Both the position numbers and the translations under genes were made by a program. A stretch of 64,000 nucleotides of DNA from Lepidurus packardi (lineage: Eukaryota > Arthropoda > Branchiopoda > Notostraca > Triopsidae), in assembly GCA_023053545.1 (NCBI GenBank), contig JAKZAN010000007.1:2046001-2110000 (forward strand), read 5' to 3'. This document shows positions 46,121 through 55,730 of this stretch, piece by piece. Each line of letters opens with the position of its first letter. Position 1 is the first letter of the stretch. The notes below the pieces were generated by a model. It did not search any database and had not been told where the DNA came from. It saw nothing but the letters and a program-made list of their open reading frames with translations.

Positions 46121-47344
46121 GTAACTTGTTCTGTGAACCTTCACCGGCTTAAGTTGGTTCAGAAAGTTTAGCCGTCCCCAGCGTCGCGGAGAAAACCGCG
46201 AGGTCCGGATACCTTCTATCCCTTCGATGATGACTCCCTTCTCCTGACAACCCGTTCTCCTACTTTTTCAGGATTAGTGAAAGGCCTGGGGTATCCGGGT
46301 ATTTAAAAAGGTCAATTATCTCTTTCTACAAGTTTTGCAGGAGCAGGTCAGTCAATTAAAGGCACCTTAAGGCCACGGTGAAGTGCAACCTCTTATGGCG
46401 CTATAGCATGGCAAACTTTCAAACATTGTAACGACACGATGAAACATTGTAATTAAACCAAATTTTTACACAATGCGTGTAAGGTATAAATCTAGGGGGT
46501 GAAGGTCGTACTTTATTTTTTTTTTATTCTGTGATTTTTTTAATAAATGTTCAAAGTTATCAAAATCTTAAATAAATCATATATCAAAATTTTACGACCT
46601 TCATCCCCTAGGTTTTATTATTTAAAAAATTTTAAAACTCGAACTTTTCAATTATCTCTTTCTGTTTACTTTAAAAACTGCTTATAAGTTTCTGAAGTTC
46701 TGATGAAAAATTGTGCTGCCACTCAGAAAATAACGGCCAGTCAGGAAACTGCATAGCTTGTGCTGAACTCAAGAATGAGCATGAAAAGGAGAAGAGCGTA
46801 AAAGTAAGGGGAAGTAAAGGGCAAGTAACTAATTGGGTTTGCTCGAGCCTAAAGTAACCCAAGGGCACAAATACCTTGTGGCGTTTTACCCTTTTCTTTT
46901 ATTCTGAATGATTTTGTCTTGTGGCAACTGACGACTAGGATTTTACGCACTACTACAACTCTTACGAACTATTTATAGGCCGAATTAAATTGACTGAAAA
47001 TTAGTTTTCTTAAATTTCTATTACGGCAACAACAGTTTGTGGGTTTTACGAACCGTTACGAACTTTTGACAGGCAGTATAATGAAGTAAATATAATTTGC
47101 TTCTAAATATTCATACAAGCTCGTACTAAAAACTAAATACAATCAAGAAAACAAGCAAGTGGTAGCCAGTTGGGTCAAGTAAAGGTGAAAACATGTCCGT
47201 CTCAGAATGACTTTTCTCAAACATTTTCCCCCTGTTAGCAAAGAGGGGAAAGAGGTCAAGAAAGCGAACCAAGTGTGGTCTAGAAAAGGTGAAAAGATTT
47301 CCGGCTTGGTTATTAAAGGATTATAAGTGAAAGCTACAACTGTA

Positions 47345-47462
47345 AGTATAAATAGTGACACTCTGTGATAACCAAAGTATTCAACCTTCAACAATCAAAC
47401 AGTAATGTACGTAAGTCCTTAAAAATGCCATAATTTCATAGCTAATTTTTTCTTTGGTGCAG
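47345..47462 (+). promoter_or_regulatory. TATA, leader exon and first intron of small repeat gene copy 2
   Basis: AGTATAAATAGTGACACTC, then a leader ending CAGTAATGTAC|GTAAGT at 47410. The 52-nt intron contains TGCCATAATTTCATAGCTAA and ends TTTGGTGCAG. After splicing the leader reads ATG TAC TAA, whose stop overlaps the main start (TAATG). The mirror copy lies at 48506-48623 on the minus strand. Confidence 0.75.
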
Positions 47463-47464
47463 TA

Positions 47465-47942
47465 ATGGATGAAAACGAGGAAAGAATTCTAGCACACACT
47501 CCCGTGCCCGATCCCGTGCCAGCTTCCGTGCCAGCTCCCGTGCCCGATCCCGATCCCGTGGCCCATCCCATGGCCCATCCTTCTTCCGAGGCCGAACCGG
47601 GTGTTTTCGAAGGCGCTAGGGTAGGACCGGTGAGACGAAGACGATTCCGGTATGCCCTAGCGCAGCAACATTCGATGAACAGTCGAACGTAAGAACCTTA
47701 TTTGTTTTTTTATTTGGTTCGTGAATTCTTTGGTTTCTTTAACTTACAGTGTGGACTATTTGGCTACTATTGGGTTCTTGAACCGAATATTGGACATGCA
47801 GCAGTGGTCCGGGCGTGGTGGGGGCCAGCAGTGGTCCGGGCGTGGCGGGGGCCAGCAGTGGTCGGGGCGTGGCGGGGGCCAGCAGTGGTCGGGGCGTGGC
47901 GGTGGACAGCAGTGGTCGGGGCGTGGCGGGGGACAGCAATAG
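47465..47942 (+). CDS. Small repeat gene, copy 2: Pro-rich and WSGRGGGQQ repeats
   Basis: Exons 47465-47688 and 47750-47942 join in phase and give 138 residues with no defect, the best-preserved family member. Order: acidic MDENEERI, a Pro-Val-Pro-Asp repeat (PDPVPASVPAPVPDPDPV), a basic RRRRFRYALAQQ, then after the intron VDYLATIGFLNRILDM and six 27-nt repeats encoding QQWSGRGGG. The Arg-Gly repeats resemble RGG boxes, so RNA or DNA binding is plausible. There is no signal peptide or membrane segment. Function unknown. Confidence 0.65.
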
Positions 47943-48025
47943 GTAGCTGGCGTGAAAATAATGAAACTGTTTAACAGTTTAACAGTTTAACTGTTTAACA
48001 GTTTCATTATTTTCACGCCAGCTAC

Positions 48026-48503
48026 CTATTGCTGTCCCCCGCCACGCCCCGACCACTGCTGTCCACCGCCACGCCCCGACCACTGCTGGCCCCCGCGACG
48101 CCCCGACCACTGCTGCCCACCGCCACGCCCGGACCACTGCTGGCCCCCACCACGCCCGGACCACTGCTGCATGTCCAATATTCGGTTCAAGAACCCAATA
48201 GTAGCCAAATAGTCCACACTGTAAGTTAAAGAAACCAAAGAATTCACGAACCAAATAAAAAAACAAATAAGGTTCTTACGTTCGACTGTTCATCGAATGT
48301 TGCTGCGCTAGGGCATACCGGAATCGTCTTCGTCTCACCGGTCCTACCCTAGCGCCTTCGAAAACACCCGGTTCGGCCTCGGAAGAAGGATGGGCCATGG
48401 GATGGGCCACGGGATCGGGATCGGGCACGGGAGCTGGCACGGAAGCTGGCACGGGATCGGGCACGGGAGTGTGTGCTAGAATTCTTTCCTCGTTTTCATC
48501 CAT
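48026..48503 (-). CDS. Small repeat gene, copy 3 (palindrome mirror)
   Basis: This is the mirror of the copy at 47465. Exons 48280-48503 and 48026-48218 also give 138 residues. It differs only in the repeat exon, where one unit reads WSGRRGG. All differences keep the frame open. Its 3' end lies about 80 bp from the 3' end of its partner. Confidence 0.65.
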
Positions 48504-49617
48504 TACTGCACCAAAGAAAAAATTAGCTATGAAATTATGGCATTTTTAAGGACTTACGTACATTACTGTTTGATTGTTGAAGGTTGAATACTTTGGTTAT
48601 CACAGAGTGTCACTATTTATACTTACAGTTGTAGCTTTCACTTATAATCCTTTAATAACCAAGCCGGAAATCTTTTCACCTTTTCTAGACCACACTTGGT
48701 TCGCTTTCTTGACCTCTTTCCCCTCTTTGCTAACAGGGGGAAAATGTTTGAGAAAAGTCATTCTGAGACGGACATGTTTTCACCTTTACTTGACCCAACT
48801 GGCTACCACTTGCTTGTTTTCTTGATTGTATTTAGTTTTTAGTACGAGCTTGTATGAATATTTAGAAGCAAATTATATTTACTTCATTATACTGCCTGTC
48901 AAAAGTTCGTAACGGTTCGTAAAACCCACAAACTGTTGTTGCCGTAATAGAAATTTAAGAAAACTAATTTTCAGTCAATTTAATTCGGCCTATAAATAGT
49001 TCGTAAGAGTTGTAGTAGTGCGTAAAATCCTAGTCGTCAGTTGCCACAAGACAAAATCATTCAGAATAAAAGAAAAGGGTAAAACGCCACAAGGTATTTG
49101 TGCCCTTGGGTTACTTTAGGCTCGAGCAAACCCAATTAGTTACTTGCCCTTTACTTCCCCTTACTTTTACGCTCTTCTCCTTTTCATGCTCATTCTTGAG
49201 TTCAGCACAAGCTATGCAGTTTCCTGACTGGCCGTTATTTTCTGAGTGGCAGCACAATTTTTCATCAGAACTTCAGAAACTTATAAGCAGTTTTTAAAGT
49301 AAACAGAAAGAGATAATGGAAAAGTTCGAGTTTTAAAATTTTTTAAATAATAAAACCTAGGGGATGAAGGTCGTAAAATTTTGATATATGATTTATTTAA
49401 GATTTTGATAACTTTGAACATTTATTAAAAAAATCACAGAATAAAAAAAAAATAAAGTACGACCTTCACCCCCTAGATTTATACCTTACACGCATTGTGT
49501 AAAAATTTGGTTTAATTACAATGTTTCATCGTGTCGTTACAATGTTTGAAAGTTTGCCATGCTATAGCGCCATAAGAGGTTGCACTTCACCGTGGCCTTA
49601 AGTACAAATACATACAT

Positions 49618-49860
49618 TTATTAAAGAAACTTACCTTACGTGTTGATTTGTAATTACTCATCCACTTGAATCGTAATGAAAACTAGCCTTCTATTCTAAT
49701 ATTGTCATCACCGGATGCAAAAAACTCTTGACTCAATGGTATATTTAAAAGATACCATTTCACGGTGGCATTGTATATTTGAAAGCAACCTCTCGGATGT
49801 TTTTCATTGGTGAACTCAATGATTTCATTAAGGAAATCATCTCACGAGAGGCTTTCACGT
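49618..49860. repeat. Structured repeat, copy A (nested hairpins)
   Basis: It contains ATGGTAT (49736-49742) with ATACCAT (49752-49758). It also contains CCTCTCG (49789-49795) with CGAGAGG (49845-49851), enclosing GATTTC/GAAATC (49821-49826, 49833-49838). It is homologous to 55425-55680, with stems kept and loops changed. It lies at the 3' side of the Mutator-YqaJ ORF. Confidence 0.75.
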
Positions 49861-49965
49861 GCATTTCATATAAGCTTTCAATAAGTTGACCTCACGGTAC
49901 ATTTATAATTTTAATCCATGTGCATGTTTGACCAACATAATATGTGCATAACATTATTCGTCAGA

Positions 49966-52752
49966 TCACTGATCACGTGGTCTCTTTGCGGCCTTTTTAC
50001 CGTTTCTTTGGTCTGCGACCTTTTTAGCCTCTATAGCGGCCAAAACGTAAGGCGGCTCCCGCGGAGCCAACTTTTGTCCCATCCGCGGGTCTGCAAGTTC
50101 AAGCAACATACAGTCCATGAAAAAGGCTCTGAGTTTTGGAAGCATTGTGTCTTCCCAAAAAACCCTGTCAAACACAATCCGCTCAACTTGCAAACTGTTC
50201 TTTGTCCATGCAACAAAATCACACCACGCTCTTCCGGTCACGGCAAGCTGTCCTATAACTTGGTAGTAGTGATTGTGCGTTCTCTTCAATCTCAGTTTGT
50301 CACCATCAAGTAACTCTAGAAAGCAGTCATTCCGTTTTGATTTTACAAATTCAATGAAGGAAGACGCTGTCTCTGCCTTTTGGGGACACTTTATCTCGAT
50401 AAGTCCTTCGTCACCTACAAGGCCGTCGGGAGATGCTCCCAGGTAACCTAGCTCAGGATGCACCCAAAACCCTGATGGGACTACAGTCACACAGTTCTTT
50501 ATTTCGTAGTCTTTCCTGGCATTTGGCTCATTGGCCTGTCCGTAACGAGTACCTTCTGTGCTCACGTTATCAGGACTTAGTATTGCTTTCAATGTTTTAT
50601 GACGCAAAGTTGTATCTCTGAGCTTACACACTTTGCCAAAGTGAGAAGCGGTCAGTCTACTCGCCCTTGCATCAAACCACTCGGAAGAATCAGCCTGCTC
50701 TCTAGTTTTCTGTTCAAGGGCCACAATCTGCTCCCTGCTAAGCTGCAGTTGAGCAACAATCTGTTGGCACCTGTCACGTAAGATCTCTTCTGGCAAATCT
50801 GGCTTTCCATAATGGCAATCAGGTCCTGCGAAAGCTTCGCGCCTCCGAGTCGGAGCTTGTCGTGGAGAAGCAGTAGCATTATTTTCCCGTGACTTCTCTA
50901 ACCGATTTCTGAACGAAAGAATATCGTCGTGACAATTCTTGGCAAAATTTTCTGTAGCAATGCTACAGGAACCATATTTTTTCAAAATAGCAGCCTGAAA
51001 ACCTCGTCCATGGTGATATTCTATAACAGCACCATAACATCGGTAATTATAAGATCCCCTTTGCGAGCGGAGAAATTGCTTGCCACCAGAGAATTTAGCT
51101 ACCATGGACATAAACCGCTCTGCGAGGTTAGTGGTAACTTCGGTAAGCAAACCTGCAGCTTTGCTCCTACAGCCCAACAAGATCTCCATTACTTCAGTGT
51201 ACAAAGCAGTGTGTACATTCTGTTGCAATTTCTGACCCACTGACTTACACCCCTTTCCACCATCGCTGGCCGCAGTGCAAAAAGTGTGGTCATTCAAAAG
51301 ATAATGTCTGGGACCATTGCTCAGAAATGAACGAAGTTGATCAACATTTCCCTTCAATCTAGCGTTACGATTGATTGCACCTCGTGCTGCACCGCCAAGC
51401 TTACGTATCAAAAGAGGGGTCAAAATTTTCTTATTGGCAGGGGTTTTGCCCTGAAGTTTATACAGAGCTTTCGTGTAATTTTTCATTACATGATTTGCAC
51501 ACTCAAGCTTGCGTACGGTTTTCTGAGTGCGAGGAGTATTAGCGAGGATAGCATTATGGGTTGAAGAGTCCCCGTCACCAATAAACGTTCGATAGCGCAA
51601 GCCGTGCTTGTCTTCAGCATCTCTAAAACCATCTACAATAATGGAGCTTTCCATAGCTGTAGACGGACCGTCCCAGTTTTTGAAACATTCGTGGGGGCGA
51701 GGATCCACTTGTTTGTTCTTAGCTTGTTGACAAATGGAACAATATTTGTTACGAACTCCTACATGCAATATTTTCTTGGTCCGCGCACCAATGATTACGC
51801 CCACACCTGACTTGGCTGTGTACCTGGTGCCGTGGCTTCTTTGAGACCACCCACCATCGCCAATTACGGTTATGTACGGGGTGTTGTCTTCGTCGATTTG
51901 TTCAGCCCGTGCAGCCGATTCACGTTCTTCCTTCCCTGCATTTTCTATTTCTAGCTTTGCCTCTTTCTCCCATATTTTCCCAACTTTACGTTCCTGGTCA
52001 ATAAATGAGTTGCGGCTCATTGAAGGAACGCCAACGGTTGCCATGAATTCTTCTAAGTGGTTATGGGCTGCACCAATTTGCATAATTCCCATTGCAATTT
52101 TTGTGTTGACGGACAAGGCCTGAACTTTATCTGACCTCAAGCGTGCAGCATGCGGCGAAATGTTCTTTTGCGTAGAGCTTGTCGCGTTTGGATAAACCGG
52201 GTCAGTCGTAATAAAAAGATTATCCTGGCATTTCTCACATTTGAAAGAAAAACTGCTCCAAAAACCTTTCTTAACTTCCTTTTGGAAAGGAATGGGTGAG
52301 CGACAAATATCGTAGTGTTCAAAAATCTTATTGTGCCCTGACAAGAAATGGCAAACATTTACTAATCGAAGTCCGTCAACTTCTTTCTTCATTTTTGGTT
52401 GCGAATACCAAACAGGTTCAATGTTAAGTTCTACAGCATCAATTTCTGCCTGTTCTTTAAGAATGCGTGAAAGTTCGTCATCTTCAAGACAGTTCGTTTC
52501 TTTGTCAAGGAGATCTAAACTAGCAATATGGGAAACAACGGCGCTAGTGCTAGCTATAGGTTCAACGGAAATTGATTCTACACCAGGTGTGTAACTTACA
52601 GTATTGGAAGCTTGTAATTGAAAACTTTCACCTGGAATTAATTTCTCGGGCTCAGCTGGATGATGTTTCGTAATCTTTTCGTTTCGCGCCTTCAAAGCAA
52701 CCCCCATTAGCAGGTGCTTTTTTTTCCTGGATGACACTTTTCTATTACCCAT
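49966..52752 (-). CDS. Mutator-like transposase fused to a YqaJ-type exonuclease
   Basis: An intronless 928-residue ORF starting ATG GGT AAT. The N-terminal half has a zinc-binding FKCEKCQDNL and a Mutator-type domain (VIGDGGWSQRSHGTRYTAKS near residue 294; CSICQQAK; YRTFIGDGDSSTH; CANHVMKNYTKALY), with acidic residues in places expected for a DDE/D core. From about 687 it becomes a lambda-exonuclease/YqaJ recombinase domain (SSEWFDARASRLTASHFGKV; YGQANEPNARKDYE; GASPDGLV near 772; LIEIKCP near 784; YYQVIGQLAVTG). The D...ExK nuclease residues are present. The C-terminus is basic (GKKAAKRPRD). This combination occurs in uncharacterised animal TE proteins. The ORF has no interruption, so it may be functional. 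It sits between TTAA-flanked inverted ends. Confidence 0.85.
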   Translation of the reverse strand: MGNRKVSSRKKKHLLMGVALKARNEKITKHHPAEPEKLIPGESFQLQASNTVSYTPGVESISVEPIASTSAVVSHIASLDLLDKETNCLEDDELSRILKEQAEIDAVELNIEPVWYSQPKMKKEVDGLRLVNVCHFLSGHNKIFEHYDICRSPIPFQKEVKKGFWSSFSFKCEKCQDNLFITTDPVYPNATSSTQKNISPHAARLRSDKVQALSVNTKIAMGIMQIGAAHNHLEEFMATVGVPSMSRNSFIDQERKVGKIWEKEAKLEIENAGKEERESAARAEQIDEDNTPYITVIGDGGWSQRSHGTRYTAKSGVGVIIGARTKKILHVGVRNKYCSICQQAKNKQVDPRPHECFKNWDGPSTAMESSIIVDGFRDAEDKHGLRYRTFIGDGDSSTHNAILANTPRTQKTVRKLECANHVMKNYTKALYKLQGKTPANKKILTPLLIRKLGGAARGAINRNARLKGNVDQLRSFLSNGPRHYLLNDHTFCTAASDGGKGCKSVGQKLQQNVHTALYTEVMEILLGCRSKAAGLLTEVTTNLAERFMSMVAKFSGGKQFLRSQRGSYNYRCYGAVIEYHHGRGFQAAILKKYGSCSIATENFAKNCHDDILSFRNRLEKSRENNATASPRQAPTRRREAFAGPDCHYGKPDLPEEILRDRCQQIVAQLQLSREQIVALEQKTREQADSSEWFDARASRLTASHFGKVCKLRDTTLRHKTLKAILSPDNVSTEGTRYGQANEPNARKDYEIKNCVTVVPSGFWVHPELGYLGASPDGLVGDEGLIEIKCPQKAETASSFIEFVKSKRNDCFLELLDGDKLRLKRTHNHYYQVIGQLAVTGRAWCDFVAWTKNSLQVERIVFDRVFWEDTMLPKLRAFFMDCMLLELADPRMGQKLAPREPPYVLAAIEAKKVADQRNGKKAAKRPRDQ

Positions 52753-54735
52753 TTTCAGTCAGTAGTACAACGCCAAAAAAGTTTCACACTAACTTACACA
52801 ACTCACTTTTTTTAACCACTCACGAACGCAGTAACGAACTTTTTGGGTTGTATTTTTTTTAATAACGTACAATGCTATAATGTTTTAAACAATTGAAGAA
52901 ATTGGTAACACTAAAATTAAGAACCGTTCATGCTGATCTCTGATTACGGAATGAGTTCTAGTCAAAGTTGCATAACAATATTCCGAAAAGTTAGCGAAAT
53001 AGTAAAAGTGAATGTCCTTTGAAATCGCATTTGGGCAAATTACACAAACACTAAAAATTAAAAAGTCATTCAGTTTTGAGAAAGAGTGAATTCCCCTTAG
53101 TAGAAAAATTATGCGTTTCCAGTTATTCCGTTGGGATATAACCAAAGCTTGTTGTTGTAGGGAATTTGAGATCGAAAGTGAAGGTTGTTGCAAAATACTG
53201 ATCCTCAATAATTGGGAATCTATTTTATTGGTCACTTCCTTTGACTGATTCATGTCTAAAAGCTAAAATATTCAGTAACTTATTTTATATTCCAGAGTTT
53301 CACGATGTGGCCAAGCAGGAAAAACTATTGCAAGATGTAATTTAGCGATCAATGACCTATCGGCATCAAGATGATCATCAGCATGCATTACACTTTTCAG
53401 CAGTGCCATAGCAGTCAAACGAAAGCCCCAAAGAGCAAGATCTTCGAAGGCTATTAGTTGACTAGAACTAGAATATAAACAGTGATCGCTAAGACGAGCG
53501 CTTGATAAGATGGGTGGTAACCTTGAGTGTAAAGCACGGTAATGGCAATTTTCTAGGAAAATAGTATGATTTAGTTCGGAATTTCTAAGTACACTTCTAA
53601 ACTTTGGAAATTGGATTATCCCTTCCATTTGTATTTTATACATAAAACGACGGTGTCAACCTTGACCATAAAGAATGGTAATGGCAATTTTCTAAGAAAA
53701 TATAATTGCTTAGTTCGCAATTTCTAAATACTTACACGTCTAGCGCATGAAAATTGGATTATCAGTAAATTGGTATTTCCCTCCCATTCTCAAGCGAACA
53801 TAGGGAGGAAGTTCCTTAGCATAAGCTGACCTTTTCCCTTTACCCCATACTTTACCCTAATTATTGTGTGCAGACCTCTAGTGCGAGAAATTAGTCATAG
53901 GTGTATATTTATTTGTAGCATTCTCAGGATATAGGGGTCTATGCCAGTGACATCTTTTGACGGAAAAGGGTCAACTACTTCGCCTTCACCGTGGCCTTAA
54001 GCGAAGCCCCTCTTCCCTCTTTGCTGACAAACACAAGGTCAAAGCAAAGAAAAGTGCTTGCTGCTTGGTGAATATGAATCCAAAAACTGTATTTTTTTTT
54101 ACTATTTTAGACCGCATTTGTACAGGAAAACTACGTCACTTACAAGTCCAGAGAAAATTTTTGTATGGAATGTACAATATAATCATGAACGAATTTCAAA
54201 GTATAATTTTATCATAGCAGCCAAAATCATTTCACCCAAGATACGTTAGTACAATTCTAACATACATAATACATGTACGTCACTCAAGATATAAAATATA
54301 ACAAATCGTAACAAATATAACGAATTATAGGTTAAAAAAAAAGAAAAAAGGCATTTTCGAGAAAATACAACATTGTTACAAAAGAAGTGAATTCACAAAA
54401 TTTACAACATAAGTTGTCCGTGTTCTCCCGCCAGCGAAATAATGGAGCATTGTCAAGTCAGAGGCCAGGATTCCTGATTGTCTTGTTGCACTGCTCTTCG
54501 GGTAGGAGGTAACGGCGAATACGGGTAGTTTCAAATCAATGATCTTCGTTTTGACGAGTCGAAAAGCAAGTTTGATGTTTGAGCTCGAAACAGGTGCCGG
54601 TGTAATCGTAGTCGGAGGACTACGGGCCTGGGCCTAAACATCATATGTATAAAAAAAAAAGTGACACAGGTCAGGGCAAAAGGACAAGATTAACAATAAA
54701 GGGCAGACTCAGGAAAACTTCTAAGTAATACAACA
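52753..54735. other. Region right of Mutator-YqaJ
   Basis: The promoter of the minus-strand ORF should lie here; no TATA is clear. A direct repeat of about 105 bp (53519-53622 and 53659-53764) contains GGTAATGGCAATTTTCTARG. The transposon right end is at 53984-54001. A CCCTCTTTGCTRACA motif near 54014 resembles one at 47225 (inverted). Confidence 0.5.
53519..53764. repeat. Direct repeat, two diverged copies of about 105 bp
   Basis: Copies at 53519-53622 and 53659-53764 share AACCTTGA, GGTAATGGCAATTTTCTA, TTAGTTCG, AATTTCTAARTAC and AATTGGATTATC. Confidence 0.75.
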
Positions 54736-54860
54736 AGTATAAATAAGTGACACACTGATGACCAAAGTAGACAACTTACAACCGTCGTACGACAAGGTGA
54801 GTCCTTCCAAATGCCACAATTTCCGATCATAATTTTTCTCTTTTGTTTCAGTTAGAAGTT
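54736..54860 (+). promoter_or_regulatory. TATA, leader exon and first intron of small repeat gene copy 4
   Basis: AGTATAAATA (54736-54745), then GTGACACACTGATGACCAAA, a leader ending CGTACGACAAG|GTGAGT at 54796, and an intron with CCACAATTTCCGATCATAAT ending TTTGTTTCAG at 54851. The leader and intron match the copy 1 block almost base for base. Confidence 0.75.
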
Positions 54861-55400
54861 ATGGATGGAGACGGCGACTTTACGGGCCTCGAAGCCGAAC
54901 GTTATCCCTACTACACGGCGCCTAATCCTGCACCACCCTATAGCCTACCGCAACTTCCGCACCCCATCCTGAACCGGACCCCATCGCAACCGAAACTTCA
55001 CCTAGCAATCCCGCACCCTATCCCGAGCACGGGAATAGAATCGGGAGGTCAGGCCATGTGCGGGCAAGGCACAGGAGGCATAGGGGTATCTTCTCGGAAC
55101 GAAGCCGCAGGGACTTAACGTGGAAGCACAAAGGTAAATGCAATAATTCTGATATTTTTTCGTTAATGATGCATCTTGTTTAACTAGTACCTTGCACTAT
55201 TTCGAAATAATTACCAGCATATTGCATACACTTGTCGGTATGACCATCGTGGCGGCGATCGTCAAAATCGTGGGCATACAGCAGCGCTGAGGCGCCACCA
55301 GCAGGAGCAGCATAGCAGCCGCGGCGCGGTGGTGGAAGTGAAAGTGACCGGGGTCATCCCTATCACGAACGGGAGGATAAAGCAAAGTGGCTTTTGGATT
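54861..55400 (+). pseudogene. Small repeat gene, copy 4, frame disrupted
   Basis: Exon 2 (54852-55133) starts with ATG in an acidic context (MDGDGDFTGLEAERYPYY) and continues Pro-rich (HPILNRTPSQP). The ATG frame stops at TAA near 55116-55118. A shifted frame instead encodes the family's basic block (VRARHRRHRGIFSERSRR). A donor AAAG|GTAAAT leads to an exon near 55189 with YLALFRN, then RYDHRGGDRQNRG, comparable to VDYLATI...WSGRGGGQQ of copy 2. No single frame connects all blocks. It is either a decayed gene or affected by single-base assembly errors. Confidence 0.45.
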
Positions 55401-55424
55401 TTTTAAGAAAAGAAGGAATTTACG

Positions 55425-55680
55425 TACTGTACCTTATGTGTTGATTCGTAATTACTCAAACGCTCGAACCATCGTAAAAACTAGCCTTTACTTTCAGGCA
55501 TAAGCTCTTATTGCCATCACCGGATGCAAGTAACTCTTACTTAACTCAATGGTATCTTTAGTAGATACCATTTCACGGTGGCATTTTGATATTTGAAAGC
55601 AACCTCTCGGATGTTTTGCTACGGTAAACTCGATGATTTCCTGAAGGAAATCATCTCACGAGAGGCTTTACTAAGCATTT
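55425..55680. repeat. Structured repeat, copy B (nested hairpins)
   Basis: Homologous to 49618-49860. ATGGTATC (55549-55556) pairs with GATACCAT (55564-55571). CCTCTCG (55603-55609) pairs with CGAGAGG (55659-55665) around GATTTC/GAAATC (55635-55640, 55647-55652). It lies just 3' of the CACTA transposase ORF. Confidence 0.75.
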
Positions 55681-55730
55681 CAAATGATCTTAAAAAAAGT
55701 TGCTCTAGCGGTACAATTGAATTTTATCAA

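Larger units (their letters stand above)
46366..49602. repeat. Near-perfect palindrome, 1.6-kb arms
   Basis: 46366-47983 is reverse-complementary to 47985-49602 about a centre at 47984, without net indels. I find about four substitutions, three of them inside the coding repeat. Near the centre is a GTTTAACA repeat. The arms carry mirror copies of one complete small gene, which are therefore convergent. This is either a real inverted duplication or foldback element, or an assembly/hairpin-read artefact. Confidence 0.9.
46366..54001. mobile_element. Probable DNA transposon carrying Mutator-YqaJ, TTAA-flanked ends
   Basis: The left end CTTAAGGCCACGGTGAAG (46366) has its exact inverse CTTCACCGTGGCCTTAAG at 53984-54001. 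A TTAA lies within each end. A third copy, oriented as a right end, closes the palindrome at 49602. The interval encloses the palindrome with two small repeat genes and the Mutator-YqaJ ORF. No other target duplication is visible, so it is uncertain whether one element or two nested elements are present. Confidence 0.5.

Noticed and set aside
45678-46171. Plus-strand ARDEARDE and RVMRRVM repeat frames
   Set aside because: They are antisense to the (HHAP)n repeat of the minus-strand gene, which has promoter, leader and splice sites on the other strand.
48026-48247. Palindrome copy as an independent diverged paralogue
   Set aside because: Arm identity is nearly complete without indels, so it is a mirror duplicate (or artefact) rather than an old paralogue.
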